A stretch of DNA of 64,000 nt, from positions 4,068,176 through 4,132,175 of the forward strand of contig OZ023273.1 of the NCBI GenBank assembly GCA_964007475.1, written 5' to 3'. This DNA comes from Hybos culiciformis (Eukaryota > Arthropoda > Insecta > Diptera > Hybotidae). A program made the position numbers and the translations under genes. Below are positions 49,904-63,300 of this stretch, in pieces (position 1 is the stretch's first letter; each line of letters opens with the position of its first letter). The notes under the pieces were generated by a model. The model saw nothing but the letters and a program-made list of their open reading frames with translations. It was not told the origin of the DNA and did no database searches.

Positions 49904-52866
49904 CTATTTTACTGGTTTTTCATTTTGTGTAACATTATCATCTAATTTTCTTGTACTTGTTTCTGGAAGTGTTAATATTAAAAGACCAGCAATCAGAACA
50001 GAACAACCACATATCGTCGTTGGTATGAACCATCCAACAGATCCCTTTAATAAAAAAAAATTAAAATTAACTTTGAGTTCCTACCTATATTTTACTTATT
50101 TTGGTTAATCTTGGTTAATTTTTATAAACTTACTAAAATATCAACTATATATGGAGCGGATATTGAACCAATATGTGCCATTGTACTACAAGTTCCAAGT
50201 GCAGAATTACGAATTTCAGTAGGAAATAGCTCAGCGGTGTATAATGTTACTACAATGATTTAAAATTATCATTTACTTAAAAAAATTTATAAGATTACAC
50301 AATTAATTCTTTACCAATTGAATAAACTCCTGAAATACCAAATCGACCTAGCATTGCAAATACAACTTTCCAATTTTCATTGTCTAAAAAAGAAAAAAAA
50401 GTTATGATATATGTAGACTTAAAGCTTAAAATAAAAAAAAAAGAAAATATAAGGAATTTTAAGACCTTGGGGTTTGGTTTATGTATTTTGTTATGATCGT
50501 ATAATAATTGTTTGAGAGAAAGATGAATTGGATATTTATTTATATTTAAATTGAATCGAAATAAAACCCAACTTGATTTCAGAATTTAACTTATTTACCT
50601 AAAAAGTGTAAATTTACCTTGAACAGATAACACCAACAATAAAAAAACTCCTGCAACGATGAACATCCTTAAAATAAAATTTGTGTTTGAATATTAATTT
50701 TAAATTATTTTATAAAAAAAATTGTATATTACCCTGATGCAGCTTTTCTTCTTCCCATAAATTTAAGTAAAATCACAGGTAAAATGTAACTTGGAATGTC
50801 TACTAAGCCGGTAATCGCTGAATAGAAATAAAATAAAATTAATAACTTTTATTCTTTTTGAAAATATTAACTAAAAACATATATGCATATATGTACATAC
50901 CAACATACATGTATCTATTAGCTGCCAAATTATCAGCATTCAATGCTTCAATAAAAAACATTTTTTTGTATTATATTATTTATATTCATTCATTTGTGAA
51001 ATAATTTTAAGTTACCTGTCACATAATAACATAGTGAAGTGACACACCACATAAAATAACACCTGAAAGCCATGTTACGGATTTTTGGTGAGCCATACAG
51101 AGCAAAAATTTCTTTAAATGAACCTTTAATTTTGGCAACCAAATTATTTTTTTCAGTGGAATTTTCTTCTTTTATTTCATCAGTTTTTGGTTGATGCAAA
51201 TCAGCTGGGTTATATTTCTTTTTAAATACAATACGATATGCTTCTCGATCACGGTTCTTGGACAGTAACCATCTTGGACTTTCTTTCATAAAACTATTTT
51301 TTGTTTAAAAGAAATATTTTACATTTTTTTTGTTTATCAAATATACAGAAACTTGTGCAATAAACTACAAAATACAATAATACAATATTTTTTCATTAAC
51401 TTACATAAAGTTTAGTATCAGCAGGGAACTTGGTATCGCTAATGTTAAACTTAAATATCTCCATGAATGAACTAAATATGCTGCTAGGGCCAAAAAAAGC
51501 ATTCCAAATGGATAAGATGCGCTGTTAAATGTAAAATAATATAAGCCTCGTATCAAAAACTACTTATCAGGGGGAGTTATTATGAATTATATAATTCTAT
51601 TTTGATAAAACTCAAAGAATATATACCTACATTATTAATTTCGCTTAATTTGAAAGGATAATAGAATTTTTGAAAGATTTTTACATTTGTTCGTTTTGTA
51701 TCGTAATTCATAATACCCCCTGCAGTGTGTTTAAAAAATGGACATAATTTTAATTGGACACGAATTTATGATCTATAAGCGATGTTTTTATTTTATGGAA
51801 CTTAAACTGCCAAAAAAATTTTAAGGTATTTAATTGAAATTTCAAGAGTACCTAAATGCAATGCTCATCCAAGATCTGTGTTTAATGCTGATATTTTCAG
51901 TCAACATTGCAAAAGCTGGATAAAATAGACCACTAGCAGCTGCCCCCAAACCCATTCGACCAGCTAAAAATAATGCGAACCTAAAAAATAATAAAATATG
52001 CATTGATATTGAAAATAAGATATTATATCTAACCAAAAATTTTAAACTAAAATTTGAAAATAACCATGGAGATGAAGTCACTATAATACTACTTGATATG
52101 TAAAGAAAAGCTGCTATAAGAAAGCTTGTTCGTCTGCCATATCTGAAATATATTTTTTTTTGATTTGCTAATCATTCAACATCATCATGAAATATTTTTA
52201 TATCATACTTGTCTGATAAAATTCCAAACACTGAAGCTCCTACAAATTTACCAACTGATACAAAAACTTGGGCTGACGTTCGATGAACGGATTTCTCACA
52301 TACCAAATCCCACTATAAAAAATTTAAGAATATAAGAATTATTCTATTTTCGGTTAATTTTGTTTTTTGTATTTTTTTTTTTCAGGATTTTGAACACCAA
52401 GGCCTTCTTGTTTTATGAAATATCTAACCCTAAATAGTATAACACACTTATTTTAAAAATTATTGCACAACGAATGCATAATGAAAAAACAATTCTATTT
52501 TCTTATTTTACCTCTGGTACAATTGAACTTTCTTTTGATCCCGCATCATAATCATATTGATAACCATCTTTTGATGAACATAATACTGATGTGTCTGAGC
52601 TGCTCGCATTATATAACACGAATTCTAAAGCCTCATCAAAATTCATTTGACTTAATTCTTTGTAGTCATAATTTCTAATCGAACAGCCTTTTGAATCTTT
52701 CAAGTCATATTCTGTAATGTTGCGAATTTGTTCATCACTCCAGTTGGTAGACTTTAAGTCATCGAAGGTGCACCAAACATCATCAGGTAAATGACCAATA
52801 AACACATAAGATGAAACATGAAAGCCGTTTAAAATATTTGGAAATACGCACAGAAAAAATAATGTC
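49904..52866 (-). CDS. SLC22-family organic cation/anion transporter (5-prime exon not found)
   Basis: A major facilitator superfamily transporter of the plasma membrane. Twelve exons join in phase: 52866-52512, 52312-52209, 52142-52065, 51980-51852, 51521-51405, 51293-51016, 50945-50901, 50817-50733, 50667-50618, 50383-50315, 50249-50134 and 50044-49904, giving 521 residues. Signatures: a large first extracellular loop with several Cys and N-glycosylation sequons (NIT, NAS), WDLVCEKS closing that loop, the MFS motif GILSDKYGRR, MKESPRWLLSKNR after helix 6, YTAELFPTEIRN, and LPETSTRKL near the C-terminus. The first exon here begins inside a codon with phase 2, so roughly 30-40 N-terminal residues lie in an upstream exon I could not recognise. 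Substrates cannot be told from sequence. Fly Orct proteins are the nearest named family members. Confidence 0.9.
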
Positions 52867-53459
52867 CTGAAATAAAAATGTTTATAAATTTAAATATATT
52901 ATCCGTTCCATGATATGAGAATAAATTTTATAATACATTTTGATTAAAATTTTTCACTAAAATAATAAAAAATATAGGTATAGGCATATGGTAATGGTAA
53001 GTACCTAATGTTTAAAATTCAATTTACGAACAGGTGGATGAATTTTAATTCCATAAATTCGACTCATAATACCTATCATCTATATTTCTCATGGGAAAGC
53101 CCTGGGAGTTTCGACTGAGCCCTATGAATTGATGGAGTCTCTAAAATAAAAACACGGTCGAAAACTATGAATATTATTTCTGTCCGTATATCAAATTGCC
53201 TCAATATTTTTTTTCATGTACGTACAACTAACTTTCGAATTAAATTTGACTGTTACGTTCCAGAACTCAAATTCTCAATTTTCTCATTTTTTCTATTCGT
53301 AAAGAGGCTACATAGTACATATATTATTTGACCTATAATAGGTCTCCAACTGAACGGCTACAATAGTTTCTTGTTTTTGTATCCTTTTGCATGTTGAAAA
53401 CAATAAAAGTATTAGATCAGATGAATTAAAATTTAAAAGCCTGTACCTTATGTTATCAA

Positions 53460-53620
53460 AGAGTCAAAAGCGAGCGAAGACATTTTCGTGTGCCCCTCCG
53501 GAAAATGAGTTGAAACCTCCTTTTTCGTAACTTAACCCATGGTTAAGGTCTTTTCGCTTGTTGCCCCGAAAAATAGAGTTAAAACATCTTTTTTCGCGGC
53601 TATTCAAACAAAAGCCTTTT
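53460..53620 (-). repeat. Diverged copies of the 80-bp minisatellite found in copy D intron 1
   Basis: On the minus strand two degenerate units can be read. They contain aaccatgggttaagttacg, aaaaaggaggttt, gaggggcacacgaaaatgtc and ttcgctcg, matching agccatgggttaggttgcg, aaaaaggaggttt and the gcagggacacgcgaaaagac part of the 38.4-39.0 kb array. The match shows that the minisatellite unit is dispersed in the genome and not private to that intron. Confidence 0.75.
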
Positions 53621-54544
53621 GAATCTCGGAATATATGTATTGAAAATGAATTATTTTGTTCGAGCGGTCTAATTACATTTTGTGACTGCGGCCTTATTTT
53701 ACTCTTGAGAATGAACACAGAGAAAAATTAATGTTATCTATCATCCGATGGAATAATTCTTTTTAAATTTTGAATTATGTCATACAAGAAGGGAAATTGA
53801 CTTTTATTATGGGTACGAAATAATTCAAAACTCAAACAAACTCAGAATGAAAAACTTATCGTACACAAAATGCATTACTTCACTTGTATATATATAGAAT
53901 GAGATAATTCCGGATGTGATTATTCGGGAAGCCCAGAAGATCCAAGTAATTTCTAATTTGGAATTTTATTACGTTTATGAAATAAAAGTTTTCAATTTTT
54001 TTTGAACCTCATATTTGATTTGAGTCGGTACGATGCAGATCCTAAATACAAAAAGCGTAATTTCAATTAAATATTTTATTAGATAACAGGGTGGGTCAAG
54101 ATCATGATTTCCATATTTATATAAAATTTTCATTGCAAAATTCAATGAGCGTAATTTTTATCTTATATACTTATATACTTATATAGTATGTATGTTTGTT
54201 GTATGCACTTAAAAAATAAATATTCTTTTTTTTTTTTGTTATCAATTTCACTTATCCGTATACTTGGTTTAAAAAAAAACAACAATAATCTATCAAAAAT
54301 CTTTATAAAATTTTAATTCTGGTACCTTTAATAAAATTTTATACTATTCTATTCATTAATGATATATTCATAGGTATAGGAACTCAAATACGAAAATTTA
54401 TTGAAAAAAAATAGATACCTACATATTTTCATTCCTCAAGACTTAAATCTTCCACTCCCCGTATTTGGCCAAAAATTAAAATTGAATAAGGATTTTTTTT
54501 CATAATGATATACATATACATATGTACATATTTATTAATGTTAC

Positions 54545-54800
54545 CTTTTTTTTTTTAATTATAGTTACCAAATCACTAGGTGGGATAACTTTTATTCTTA
54601 AAGAAGTATAGATTTGGTAATGAGGACAGGAAGTTTAGACGGGATTAAAAAGTGGGACAGTTAGGAGGATTTACACTCTTCTTAAAGCGGCGCAAGTCGT
54701 AAATCAAACGTCTCGGGAACAATTTTGATGGGAGAGCATTCCACATTCTCGAGATGCGAACTGAAAACGAATCTCCGAAGCAAAAAAGCATGTACCAACC
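54545..54800 (-). mobile_element. Truncated LINE 3-prime end (second family)
   Basis: Read on the minus strand, the sequence encodes FSVRISRMWNALPSKLFP followed by LRRFKKSVN and a stop. This is the standard C-terminal motif of Jockey/CR1/R1-like reverse transcriptases. A short A-rich tail (complement of the T run at 54545-54556) follows. It is a dead 5-prime-truncated copy. Its sequence differs from the LINE end at 27368-28190. Confidence 0.75.
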
Positions 54801-56646
54801 ACCGATATACTATATACATACATGATATAATATACCTAGTATGCATATTTATCGCGACTTCATTACTAAATAAATGGAAATGTACAAAAATTACGTCGGG
54901 AAGTTATTTCTTCTAAAATTACTACTATATAGTCAAAGTTAAAAATTAAAACCATTCGACTATATCACGGATTAGATGTATATATAACAATTCTGCAGTT
55001 TAGGGATTAGTTGAACACATATATAAAACCATATAAAAATGCATTGATTTTTATAATTTTAAACGAATTCGAAGAACGTCTTGCCATCGACAAAAACAGA
55101 CAATTTTTTTTAATATACTTAGATATAGAACACATATTTTTCAATTTCGTTATTATAGCCTTCTTTAGATTAAGATAAGAATAACTTAAAGTCTTGAAGT
55201 ATTATTTTTATTAATGTATATTTAATATTAATTCAATCCACTTGAAATAATTCGCAACACGTTAAATATTTATTGTGCTCATGAAAATACTATAATATGT
55301 AGGTAAATAGATTATACCTATATTCCTTAGTAATAAATCGATACAATTTTAGGTATATGTATATACTTAAAAAACTAGATATTTTTGTATAGTTCTACTG
55401 TACCTATAATTGGTACAGATAATCTAGCAAAAAAAATTTTAAATAAAATATTTTTGCATTGTGTTTTCACACCAAAAAGAGTCTTTTAACATTTGTGAAA
55501 AGAATTGTGCACTTTTACCAAATATTTTAAATATTTAGAATTCAAAAGAAAATAATAAATACTTGAAGTATAACTATACACATTAAGGACTCTTTGAATT
55601 TATTAGATAAAATCGAAACAATTCAATGGTTTTTTTATTTTATATAATCAACTCTCTACACAAGTGCTATTTATTTTAGAGACTGCTTTATTTGGTTGTA
55701 TTAATTTTTTTTACGTTCTAATTTTTTTGACCTCCAGATTGATACTGGTCTTCAGAGTTTGTTCTAAAGCTGATAAAATTTTATTTTTAGAATAAGAAAT
55801 CTTTTCATAGTGTTGCGGCGAAAATTGATAACCTTTGAAAATTAATTTGTCAAAAAAAAAAAAAAATCTTGCTAATGGTAACCAGAATCGAAGAAAAATA
55901 CAAACATATTATAGTTGAAACATTATTTTTTTTTTTAATAAATTTATTTTAAGATCTTTAACTCCCAATGCGTTAGACTTGGCATATTTAATTTTTTTTA
56001 TTTACAATAGAAATTTACAAGAGAACATGCATAAATAGGCATGGAATAAATACCTATGGAATAGATAAATACCTATCGAAAAATTAAGTCAAATTATTTA
56101 TTTGTTTTAATTCAAATATTATACTTTTTAAATGCATTTTGTATTATGCAATAAATCAATAAATTTTCAATGTGATTAATTTGCAATTATTTTTCCATAT
56201 TTAGTCAAAGCTTAAAAAAAAATTTAAGTTTCCGCATAATGAACATTTAGTTTTAATGTTTTTTTTTTTTTTATTCGCAGTAGTAGTAGACTAAATTTTT
56301 TTTTATAATAAACACTTATGTACAGACGTATAAAAAAAAAAGTATTTTAATGAGCATAGCGCAGGGTTTTGAAAAATTTATTATTTTAATGCTGAATAAA
56401 TTTAAAAATTATTATAAATGTATGCATAATGCTATAAAAAAAAAAGTAAAAACAAAAACATAGTATTTTCAAATAAAAAAAATAATTATTCTCGTCACAA
56501 AATTATTTCAGTGAACTTGAAATTTTTGCAAAATTGTCTGGAAATATTCAAATGAATACTATTGGTATATATATACAATATATTTATTACTATAATAGTT
56601 CTCGTTTTGGACAACGTAAAAAAATTAGCAGTTTTTATAAAAGATT

Positions 56647-56935
56647 AAACAAAATTGATAAAGTTTGAAAAACTTACATAAATATGTGGTTGAGAAATCT
56701 ATTCTATCCTTAAAAAAGTGTTACACATTCTAAAATATTGAAATCAAACTATTTTTAATTAATATTTTTAAGATATTTTAAGATATTTATGATTTTTTAA
56801 TTTACAATATATTTTTATTGAATGAATCAAAGAAGAAACAAAATTGGTAAAGCTTGAAAAACTTCCATAAACCTATGGTTGAGAAATGTATTCAATTCTT
56901 AAAAAAATTTTACACATTCTAAAATATTGAAATTG
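56647..56935. repeat. 189-bp tandem duplication beside the palindrome array
   Basis: The block starting aaacaaaattgataaagttt and ending acacattctaaaatattgaa occurs at about 56647-56745. It recurs at about 56836-56935 with scattered changes, a period of about 189 bp. The second copy runs directly into the GC-rich sequence that precedes the palindromic array. Confidence 0.7.
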
Positions 56936-57000
56936 AAATCGCCCTGCTGCCGCCCGCCGCCCTGCTGCCCCCTGCCCTGTGTGCTCACCTCACAAGATTA

Positions 57001-57294
57001 CGCGGCCTTATTTCGTTTTTCAAAATGAAATAAAGCCGCGAAAAAATCCTCGCGGCCTTATTTCATTTTTCAAAATGAAATTAGCCCTCCGATTAATTTT
57101 TTTTTTTTGTCGCGGTCTTATTTCATTATTCAAAACGAAATAAGGCCGCGAGGAATTTTATGCGGTCTTATTTCATTTTTCAAAATGAAATAAGACCGCG
57201 AGGATTTTTTCGCGGCCTTATTTCATTTTTCAAAATGAAATAAGACCGCAACAAAAAACCTATCGCGGCCTTATTTCCCGCGGCCTTATTTCAC
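57001..57294. repeat. Array of 40-bp palindromes at ~50-bp spacing
   Basis: Five units start at 57001, 57051, 57111, 57161 and 57211. The arms are cgcggccttatttcat and its inverse, atgaaataaggccgcg, around a central tttcaaa-like turn. Two half-units follow at about 57264 and 57279. Unit 57161 reads gcggtctta...taagaccgc, so a change in one arm is matched in the other. Unit 57051 has lost its right arm. The array is a GC-rich island in AT-rich DNA, preceded by a ctgctgcc-rich stretch (56941-56980). No coding capacity. Confidence 0.88.
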
Positions 57295-57309
57295 TGCGCC
57301 AGGATTTAT

Positions 57310-60300
57310 GATTGTAATAATTGAGCAATAAACTCAATTTTTATTTAATTTTTTTTTTTTGAATAAAAAAATTGCAATTGAACTTAACCTAACAGCTGAA
57401 ACGCACATGAAGGACATCAATCTTTTCTGCTATACCAAAAAAAATAAAAAATTATAAATTATTGAACGCGAATGATGGATAAAAAAAAAAACGAAAATAA
57501 AACAATAAATAAATAAAAAAATTCGGATAGTGTTAAATTGTTAAAAATACCAAGATACCCGAGCAAGTAACAACAGAAATTTTAATTTTTATGGAAAAAA
57601 AAAATTTTTGGGTACGATAATAATCATAGTATTTTCAGTATTTTCTATATATTATGCATGATAATTCTAAGCTTTTACATGAATTAAAATAAATAACTAT
57701 TAAGATCAAATTCTTATAAGTTTTAATTTTTAAGTCCTACAATTAGGGGGAATTAAGACATACTTTAAACTTATTTTACTTAACTTAAAATTATAAAACA
57801 TAGCTTGTAATCAATTAATTGTAATTGCAAATTGTTGATGAAAGTAACAAAATATTTTTTTTTATGTTTACTATTTTCTTTTTCATTTAATACTTTAATT
57901 TATTTAAATATTATGCAGTGTTATTTAAAAACTAATATATATATATACTAACAACATAATATCCCATTTACATTTAAATTGATTAACCCACATTAAATCA
58001 CGAAACATTTTTGTATAATTTACCTAAATGAACATTTTTTTTTTCTGTAAAATGTATACATAGTTAGTATGTGTTTTTTTATTAAAAAAATATGATTAGC
58101 TCACGCTTTTAAATGCAATAAATGTAATTTTAATTTAAATTGATTTTTCTTCAAGATACTAATGACAATGAGATGAAAAAAGAAAGTTCTTCATTCTTTG
58201 GTAAATTTTCTTAAGCTCGCCGAACCCTTATTTATTATTTTTTATTGGTTTTTTGGATTTTCCTATCATTTCGTCTCGATAAAAACAAATTTAAAAGTAA
58301 AACTACAACTATAAAAACTTTTTTGCTTCACTGCTTCAATTTATATACCTACTTAATTTTATTTAACTTCAGTTTTTAGACATTCAAATTAAGTTTTTGC
58401 AAAACTATTAAAATCTTAATTGCAATTTAATTTTTTTTTCTAAAAACTATTAAAATCTGAATTGCAATTTAATTTTTTCTAAAAATCTTTTTATTATTTT
58501 AATTATATAATACTATATAAGTAATTTTTAAGTTTTTAAGTTATTATTCTATGAATATTTCTAATGGAACTTACAGCCACATGGAAGCGAGAAAATCACA
58601 TATTTTAAATTTATGTCTAGCTAGAGGATCTATAATTTTATACTATAATAGTTCTAAACAAGCACGTGAATTTCCATAAAATTAAAAATTTCATTAGGAT
58701 TTTATATTTAAGTTCAATATATGTACAATTGTACACATTTTAATTTTAGATATTCTATGTAAATGAGCAGAGCATATAATATACAAAGAAATAAGCTGCA
58801 CTTATAAAATCCCGCAAAGAAATATGAAAAATATGAAAAACATTAATTTTATTTTTAGATTTTGATTACGAGAAAAAAAATTACAAAGTTCTATAACCGA
58901 AAATATTTTGAAATTTTAAGAAATTTGATTAATTGTATTAAAGTTGAACTCGAAGCGATAATAAAATTAAATTTTAAATTGAAATTTATGTAAATAGAGA
59001 AATGGAGCAAAGTTGATTGTACATATATTAATTTCAACAATTTTAATACATATGTATAACAAAAATGTAATCATAATATTAAATACTACACTAAAGACAC
59101 ACTAAAAATTATAATGAATTTGACATGATCCTTCAGATAACAATTCAAATGAGGTACATAAAAAATTATATTATATATATATATATATATATATTTTAAG
59201 CGATATTTATACACACCAATAAAAAATAACCATAATAATAAGTATAATATGTAATGAAATGTTTAAACTTGAAAAGGTTTTGAAGTTACTTTCTATTTAA
59301 TTTAATATGAAAATTTACAATATTCTAGTGTTATTCTGTTATTTCGTTTATATTATAAATTTTCTCAGAAATCTACAATAACTATTTGGAAACGAAACTT
59401 CATCTTAAGTCGGCCAAAAAGCCTTGACTAACAATTACGAAAATATGTTAAAAAATAGAAATCACTTTCACTTGTTATAATTGCGCTGTTCAAATATTTA
59501 AACTAAAAATTTCACACTTAAATTGTGACACTGATGTCACTTCATAAGTAGAATTTTTTTTAAATGTAATAAAAATTAAGTTAATTCTAATTAGTTTTAA
59601 AGGAAATTAAATTTATCAAAATAAATTCCAACATAGTAATGTTAATTATATATAATGTACAGTACATATATAAATGTATTATTGTTCAATTAAGCTAAAA
59701 TTTATATAAAAATTATTGTTTATTATGGACTATTTTAAAAAAATTTTTTTAAACATTTTGATGGGCTGAAATTTATCGCATGAAGTCATGGCTGGCAGCT
59801 CAGTTAAAAAGAAATATAATATGCACACATATTTATTCGTGAAAGAAATATTTATATTATTTTATTTCACTCATTGTTTAAAAATAACTAAGTAGTGAAA
59901 TTTGTTGCAGATTATGTATAAAAATCAATGGTCTATTAAATAAATTAAAAAAAGAATAAAAAATTGAATGCTGTTTAATTTTCATTCTTGTACACAACAT
60001 TACGTACGTATGTACACATAAAATAAAATAATTTTGACAGAGATAATAGTTAAAAAAATTTAACAATCAAATAAGCAAAATATGTAATCGCACAATTAAC
60101 AGCATCATCATTATATCTTAATCACATGACAAATTGATTCAGTATCTCTTGTCGCATCGCAGCTTTTAGAATAAATCAAATTATTATTATCTATTTTTTT
60201 TTTGGTTCAATAAAACCGCAATGTATGTAGAAGCATCAAATTTCAGTGCATTTTTTTTGAAAATTGTATCTAATCTCACCTTATATGAAAGTATATCTGT

Positions 60301-63300
60301 TTTCATTATTCGTATATTATAAAGAAAACCATTTATGAACTATTATTCATGTAAGAAACAATTCACTTCTTCTGATCGTCTTGTCTGTAATAAGCTTTGG
60401 AACGGATATTCATGTTCTAATGTATGTGTAATTAATTTGAATATTCGAGGATCAGGTATTCCTAAATAATGAAACTTACAAGTTAAGTGTTCTTGTCTGT
60501 GAAGTTAAGGTGTCTGGAATCTGTAAATGATTATGGTACAGACATGTTTAGATCATGATTTCGAAGAATTTTTATAATTTTGGATTAAAAATTGCGCAAT
60601 AATATCTTTAGGTGCAAATTTTGGAAATATTCAAAAACCTATTATTAGATTCTTACGTCGTGTTATAAAAATCAAATTTCTAATTAAATTTTATTAATGA
60701 ACAGAACAAGTAAATTGTAAATATGTGAATTAAAAATTATATAAATATCACCTTAATTTATTTTGTTTATTGCGTATTAATAGAAAATATTCGCTTCGTT
60801 AGTTTCATTTCATTATTAGACAGTTTTTAATAATATTTTTTCCAATGGGTTCTAAAATTTTAAGGGAAATTAGATTTTAATAACTATTTTTTAAAATATA
60901 ATGTGATAAGTCAAGCAGGTGAAATAAATTACATAATAAATTAACTTAAAATTAATGGCTAAATCATCAAACATTAAAGAAAATTTGTTTACGGTTTTTT
61001 GATTCATACTTTGCACTGTGGTACTAACAATTATAAAAATACTTACTCTAATAGAAGTGTAATTGTTTGGTAATTAAATAATTTAATTTTTCTACTTTTA
61101 ATTTCACTTTCAAAAGATCTAATTGGCAAGAACAACTGTTCCAGAATTCGTAACTTTGACTAATCATTATATTTTCTCTTCAGATTATTAACTATAGATT
61201 CAGTCTTCATAATAATTTTACCTGAAGATAATCTTGAAAAATTATATGATATATAATACATATATTGACTGTAAAAGTATAAAAAAATATATTATAAATT
61301 GTAAAATTTATACTCGTATAGAGAAAAAAAACATTAATGCATATGAACAGAAGCGAACATTTGTTATAATAACTTTTAATTTAAATTTCTACAATTCCTA
61401 CAATTATATAAAACGTGATTTCCATATTTTTGAAGTCACAAAAAATTATTAAAATTATTATAGTGAACATAATACACAGAATATTATTCAACGAGTTCAA
61501 GTTCACATGTTCACTGTATAAGTTCAGTAAACAAATAACATAATATTATATGTTTTTCATTATTATGTCTAAGCATAATAAAATATATATATACGTTATA
61601 TTTTATATATATATATATTATATATATGTACATTTTTTTAAATAGAGTAAAATAAAATTTCATTTTAAAAAGTCCTATTTAACATTTAGAATTAATAATT
61701 TTATAATATTTATTATTCTAAAATTACTTCCAAAACGATAATTTCAAACTCAACTAAAAATTATGAATTAGTTAAACTAGCTTTTTTTATTTCTAAGATA
61801 AGAGAATTTAATTTGTAAAAAATATTATATCAAAATAAAAAAAAATCTATTGCGCAATATCCCGAAAATACTATTATTTTAATATTTTTTTGAAAATAAA
61901 TAAATAAACTAAAAAAATTGGAAAGTGAAAGTTAAATAAGTTTTTGTTAAATAATTTTTATTTCTTTACATTAAGTTTAAATGTTTAATAAATATCACTT
62001 AAATTTTATTTAATTTTTTTTATTTTTTTTGGTATTAAAAAATATTTTTTTTATTAAAAATAAAATATTTTATTAGCTATAAATTAAAAAAAAAACATAT
62101 TTTTTTTTGTAGGTATGTATCGGGAATGATCAACAATTATTATGTATCATATATAAGTGTTTTTATTTTACTATACATATATACATTGTACTGTATACAC
62201 AAACATATATGTTTTAATTAAACTATTTATTTTTTGGCTGCATAAACTAGCCTCGAAGTAATTATAATCTCGAATGAAGTCATTACTTATTACTATGTTG
62301 AATAGATAAAAAAAATTTAAATAAAAAAATAAACAAAATAAAAATAAATAAGTAATATTTCTTAAAGTACTAAAATGTACTAAAAAGTACTAAAATGACA
62401 AAATAAAACATTCCTAAAAATCTTTTTTTTGTCCCTCTTCACATTCAATTCCTGGTTTACTTTAATTCTTTCGGAAATCATGTTTATATACAATACAATT
62501 CTTTGACTTAATTCATTCGATATAAGTTACTTCGAATCTAGTTAATTTATCATTTTAGAATTTAAAATATTCTAGAGTATATCACAAAAATAACAAAAGA
62601 TTAAACAATTTGTTAATATTAACTGATTACAAACGATATCAGAGATGCTAGAAAGTGTTCCTGAATTTTTTTTTGAATACAAAAAAGGAAATATGAAAAT
62701 TGTTTTATTTCTAATGTTTTCTTGTGAAAAACAAAAATAAATTCAAAAAAATAGTTTAGGAACTAGATTATACAAACTAAAAAATATAATATTTAACAAA
62801 TAAAAGCTATTTATACTTAAATGAATAATACTGCTGTCAAATAATTATGAATATGATGTTTAATAAAAAAAAACCTGATTTTACAGATAGTTTATAGTTA
62901 AAAGAAAATCGAAGACGATGATGTAAATTGTAAAAGAATCTACTTATCTCTAGTAATGAAAATATTTTGAAACATCTAACTATAAATCTATATAAAGAAA
63001 ATAATAGTCTTTTTTTTACGTTTTAATTCTTTTGAAGATAAATCGGATATCAATTTTAAGTGATTTTTATTTGTACACATAATTTTCTCTTTTATTTTTT
63101 AATCAAATCTTAGAAAAACTGAAATACATATTTATATATTATGTAGGTATTTATTTTATGTACATAGAACAACAAAAAATTGAAGTGCTTTTATAGATTA
63201 ATAAATTCTATTTTGCTTTTTGCCATATGATAATATTGATAATCAAATAGACATAATTGTTTTAAGGGAATTCGTTAATTTGTTGATAATTAAAAATTTA

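Noticed and set aside
51978..52081. Reading straight through 52081-51842 as one uninterrupted transporter exon
   Set aside because: The frame is open, but it inserts residues that break a membrane helix. Splicing ccatg|gttatt to ttttttag|gttcgc removes them, keeps phase and gives the expected family sequence.
56935..57300. A CRISPR-like array at the evenly spaced palindromes
   Set aside because: The genome is eukaryotic, the repeats are palindromic along their whole length, and the spacers are only about 10-20 bases of AT-rich sequence.
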